The notes under the pieces: generated by a model | Database searches by the model: none | Seen by the model: only the letters and a program-made list of their open reading frames with translations | Told to the model about the DNA's origin: nothing | Shown here: positions 6,590 to 8,248 of the stretch, in pieces | Layout of the letters: the number at the start of each line of letters is the position of its first letter | Numbering within the stretch: position 1 is the stretch's first letter | Assembly: GCA_964430665.1 (NCBI GenBank) | Contig: CAYSFC010000033.1 | Span: 1 to 8,248 of the forward strand | Reading direction: 5' to 3' | DNA: 8,248 nt | Origin: JAQUYS01 sp964430665 | GTDB taxonomy: Archaea > Nanobdellota > Nanobdellia > Woesearchaeales > SKGA01 | Position numbers and translations under genes: made by a program

Positions 6590-6783
6590 AAAATCACAAA
6601 GAGGCCTTAAAACGCTTCAAATCACTTACAAATGCAAAATTACAAAAGAAAAATTTAACACAAACAACAGTAAATGTAAAAAGAGTTATTTAATTGTAAT
6701 TTAGGCAAATTTAAGTGCTTGTGCTTATTCTATATTAGTATGATTTGATGAATTTATTAAAAATATAACAAGAGGTAAATAAA
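6590..6783 (+). promoter_or_regulatory. A-rich spacer and promoter/leader of dnaG
   Basis: Bases 6590-6682 are strongly A-rich and T-poor on this strand and show no hairpins. The T-rich patch at 6686-6702 could stop transcription of the upstream RNA. A TATA-like TCTATATTA (6729-6737) predicts a start near 6755-6762, and the Shine-Dalgarno AGAGGT (6771-6776) lies 7 bases before ATG 6784. A tandem GTGCTT pair (6715-6726) precedes the TATA-like box. I see no convincing protein gene here. Confidence 0.55.
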
Positions 6784-8052
6784 ATGGCTAAAATAGCACA
6801 AATATCATCAAAATATATAATTCATGCTTCAATCAATATTGAAGGTGTAGTAGACAAACCAGACGTTATCGGAGCAATATTCGGTCAAACCGAAGGTTTA
6901 TTAGGTGAAGACTTAGAATTAAGAGAACTTCAAAAATCAGGACGTATAGGACGTATAGAAGTTAATTCCGACGTAAAAAGTGGAAAAACAACTGGAGAGA
7001 TCATAATTCCTAGTTCATTAGATAAGGCTGAAACAGCAATAATCGGTGCTGCTCTTGAAATAATACAGCGAATTGGACCTTGTAATGCAAAAATACATGT
7101 TTCTAACATAGAAGATATAAGAATTTCAAAACGTAAATTTGTAATTGATAGAGCAAAAGCACTATTAAGAAATCTAATTGATGGGGTAATGCCTGATTCA
7201 CAAGAATTGGCTGACGAAGTTGCTCATTCCGTTCGTGTAATGGAATTAAGAGAATTTGGTAAAGAAAGACTTGCAGCAGGACCAACTATTGAAGATTCTG
7301 ATGAAATAATACTAGTAGAAGGAAGAGCAGACGTAATTAACCTTTTAAAATATGGTTTCAAAAACGCAATTGCAATAGGTGGAACAGGAGTTCCTCAAAC
7401 AATAATCGATCTTTGTAAACAAAAAATAGTAACTGTTTTTACTGATGGAGATAGAGGAGGAGATCTAATAATAAAAGAACTTACAAGTTCTACAGAAATT
7501 GATTTCGTTGTAAAAGCTCCAGATGGTAAAGAGGTTGAAGAATTACAGAAAAAAGAAATACATAAAGCTTTAAGAGGAAAAATGACTATAGAACAATTTA
7601 CTCTTGAACAAAGCGAAACTAGACCAAGACAAAATAGTCAAAATAATAATAGTAATTCTAGACGAGATGATAAAAGAAAACCTTCTCCAAGAGAACAAAA
7701 TACTAAAAGCAGTTCTTCAAGACCAGTACCACAAAGAAAAACTAAATCAAATGAAGCAACAGATGTTGAGAAAGAAACTTTCAATAAAATGCTAGAAGAT
7801 TTAATTGGTTCTAGAGGAGCTTATATTTTAGATAAAAGTCTAAACATTCTTGGAAAAATTCCTGTTAGCGAACTGGAAAACACTATTAAAAGTTTAAGCA
7901 ACACAATATATGCGGTTGTTTTTGATGGTAATATTGAAAAAGATCTTTTAGACATAAGTGAGAAAAGTAATGTTTCATATCTAGTTGGAATGTCTTCAAA
8001 AATAACAGCAACTGGAAAAACAACAATATTAACTCCAGATCAACTCCAATAA
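6784..8052 (+). CDS. dnaG: Archaeal DnaG-type TOPRIM primase / exosome-associated protein
   Basis: This 422-residue protein is the archaeal DnaG, which has a primase-type TOPRIM core but in several archaea is found as a stable, poly(A)-favouring subunit of the RNA exosome. The conserved N-terminal part runs from KYIIHASINIEGVVDKPDVI (11-30) through GLLGEDLELRELQKSGRIGR (38-57). The TOPRIM domain (about 172-250) has the catalytic glutamate in LVEGRADV (E179) and the metal-binding DxD in FTDGDRGGD (D221, D223), followed by KAPDGKEVEELQKKEI. Residues about 268-330 form a Gln/Asn/Ser/Arg-rich, probably disordered linker. The C-terminal part (about 331-422) has the family's GSRGAYILD (342-350) and AVVFDG (377-382) segments. 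Length is normal for the family. The start is fixed by AGAGGT at 6771-6776. It shares the window with another predicted exosome subunit, which fits an RNA-processing role. There is no sign of damage. Confidence 0.95.
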   Translation: MAKIAQISSKYIIHASINIEGVVDKPDVIGAIFGQTEGLLGEDLELRELQKSGRIGRIEVNSDVKSGKTTGEIIIPSSLDKAETAIIGAALEIIQRIGPCNAKIHVSNIEDIRISKRKFVIDRAKALLRNLIDGVMPDSQELADEVAHSVRVMELREFGKERLAAGPTIEDSDEIILVEGRADVINLLKYGFKNAIAIGGTGVPQTIIDLCKQKIVTVFTDGDRGGDLIIKELTSSTEIDFVVKAPDGKEVEELQKKEIHKALRGKMTIEQFTLEQSETRPRQNSQNNNSNSRRDDKRKPSPREQNTKSSSSRPVPQRKTKSNEATDVEKETFNKMLEDLIGSRGAYILDKSLNILGKIPVSELENTIKSLSNTIYAVVFDGNIEKDLLDISEKSNVSYLVGMSSKITATGKTTILTPDQLQ

Positions 8053-8057
8053 ATTTA

Positions 8058-8064
8058 TTTTTTT
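8058..8064 (+). terminator. T-run after dnaG
   Basis: Seven consecutive T residues begin 6 bases after the stop codon, typical of archaeal oligo-T termination. The run merges with the TATA-like sequences of the next promoter. Confidence 0.5.
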
Positions 8065-8071
8065 ATATAAT

Positions 8072-8080
8072 TATTTAAAT
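8072..8080 (+). promoter_or_regulatory. TATA box of the small RNA gene
   Basis: TATTTAAAT has its centre about 25 bases before 8101, exactly where the closing stem of the small RNA begins. A second TATA-like sequence, TTTTATATAA (8061-8070), would start transcription about 9 bases earlier. ATGAAA/TTTCAT (8079-8084 with 8090-8095) forms a 6-bp inverted repeat between box and RNA. Confidence 0.55.
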
Positions 8081-8100
8081 GAAACAACATTTCATAATGA

Positions 8101-8186
8101 TAGTGCACATAATGATCGTGTGAACACCCAATGAAGCTAACGCTAGTGATTAACGGATGTAACTAGAGAATGTGTACTACTTTTTT
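8101..8186 (+). ncRNA. Small structured RNA of about 80 bases, unknown class
   Basis: TAGTGCACAT (8101-8110) pairs with ATGTGTACTA (8170-8179) over 10 bp with one G-U pair, closing a 59-base interior. The pairing is followed after one base by six T residues (8181-8186), the layout of a complete transcription unit with a terminator. Inside, CTAGT/ACTAG (8143-8147 with 8162-8166) makes a 5-bp hairpin with a 14-base loop, and AGC-TAAC-GCT and GTG-TGAA-CAC are weaker options. The segment is GC-richer than its surroundings. It is tRNA-sized, but no D-arm or T-arm consensus (GGTTCGAATCC type) can be placed, so I do not call a tRNA. GTGATTA (8146-8152) is one base off a C'-box, but no paired C and D boxes are found. 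Confidence 0.55.
8181..8186 (+). terminator. T6 terminator of the small RNA
   Basis: Six T residues directly follow the 3' arm of the closing stem, so the stem plus T-run would serve both as RNA end and as a terminator. Confidence 0.6.
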
Positions 8187-8248
8187 CTGCATTCAGCGTT
8201 CAGAACACAGTTAGGCAGTTAAGGTCATTCAGCGAATCAGTGAACAGA
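8187..8248. repeat. GC-richer edge segment with direct repeats, possibly another RNA start
   Basis: CATTCAGCG occurs at 8190-8198 and again at 8226-8234, 36 bases apart, each followed by a similar TCAG..AACA tail; CAGTTA is also repeated (8208-8213 and 8216-8221). ATTC-AGC-GAAT (8227-8237) is a small hairpin. No open reading frame is evident. The window ends here, so the nature of this segment is undecided. Confidence 0.35.

Noticed and set aside
6516..6703. An open frame without ATG running from the hairpin chain into the A-rich spacer
   Set aside because: It has only a TTG as possible start, no ribosome site, no recognisable protein features, and most of its first half lies in perfect hairpins. 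The A-rich part looks coding only by composition.
8101..8186. tRNA or C/D box guide RNA
   Set aside because: The closing stem is tRNA-like, but no D-arm or T-arm consensus fits. GTGATTA approximates one C'-box, but the matching C, D and D' boxes are absent or poor.
8187..8248. CRISPR array from the 36-base spacing of CATTCAGCG
   Set aside because: The shared core is only 9 bases with an imperfect tail and only two copies are visible. No repeat-spacer pattern or cas gene is present.

Overview
The window looks like chromosomal DNA of an AT-rich archaeon. The genes point this way: a proteasome-activating nucleotidase (PAN), a PF01877/COG1325-type predicted exosome subunit, a HerA-like ATPase and an archaeal-type DnaG with its TOPRIM core. 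The promoters agree. Four genes have a TATA-like box about 23-29 bases before the ATG with no room for a leader (leaderless), and two have a clear Shine-Dalgarno. The low GC, lysine-rich proteins and tight packing would suit a small-genome lineage such as a DPANN group, but that placement is inference only.

Layout. Bases 1-1823 (minus) hold a 3'-truncated PAN gene whose C-terminal AAA+ region is split by a coiled-coil insertion of about 250 residues. It is divergent from the COG1325-type RNA-binding gene (1877-2416, plus) across a 53-base gap holding one palindromic TATA box. Next come an aminoglycoside-phosphotransferase-fold kinase (2447-3403, plus) and, converging on it with a 4-base overlap, a HerA/DUF87-type ATPase (3400-4737, minus). 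Divergent from that is a membrane-anchored SurA/parvulin protein fused to a VKOR-type thioredoxin domain (4851-6218, plus).

Bases 6209-6783 contain no convincing protein gene. They hold a hairpin at the preceding stop codon, a TATA box bracketed by an inverted repeat, and about 300 bases of GC-enriched sequence full of short perfect hairpins, ending in six nearly contiguous ones (6495-6589). I read this as a structured non-coding RNA that I cannot assign to SRP RNA, RNase P RNA, 5S rRNA or tRNA. DnaG follows (6784-8052), then a second likely RNA gene of about 80 bases (8101-8180) with its own TATA box, a 10-bp closing stem and a T6 tract, and finally a GC-richer stretch with a direct repeat at the right edge.

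Functional themes are protein and RNA quality control (PAN, the predicted exosome subunit, and DnaG, which is known to associate with the archaeal exosome) and folding outside the membrane (the isomerase-thioredoxin fusion). The strongest candidates for something undescribed are the hairpin-chain RNA, the insertion in PAN and the small RNA at 8101.
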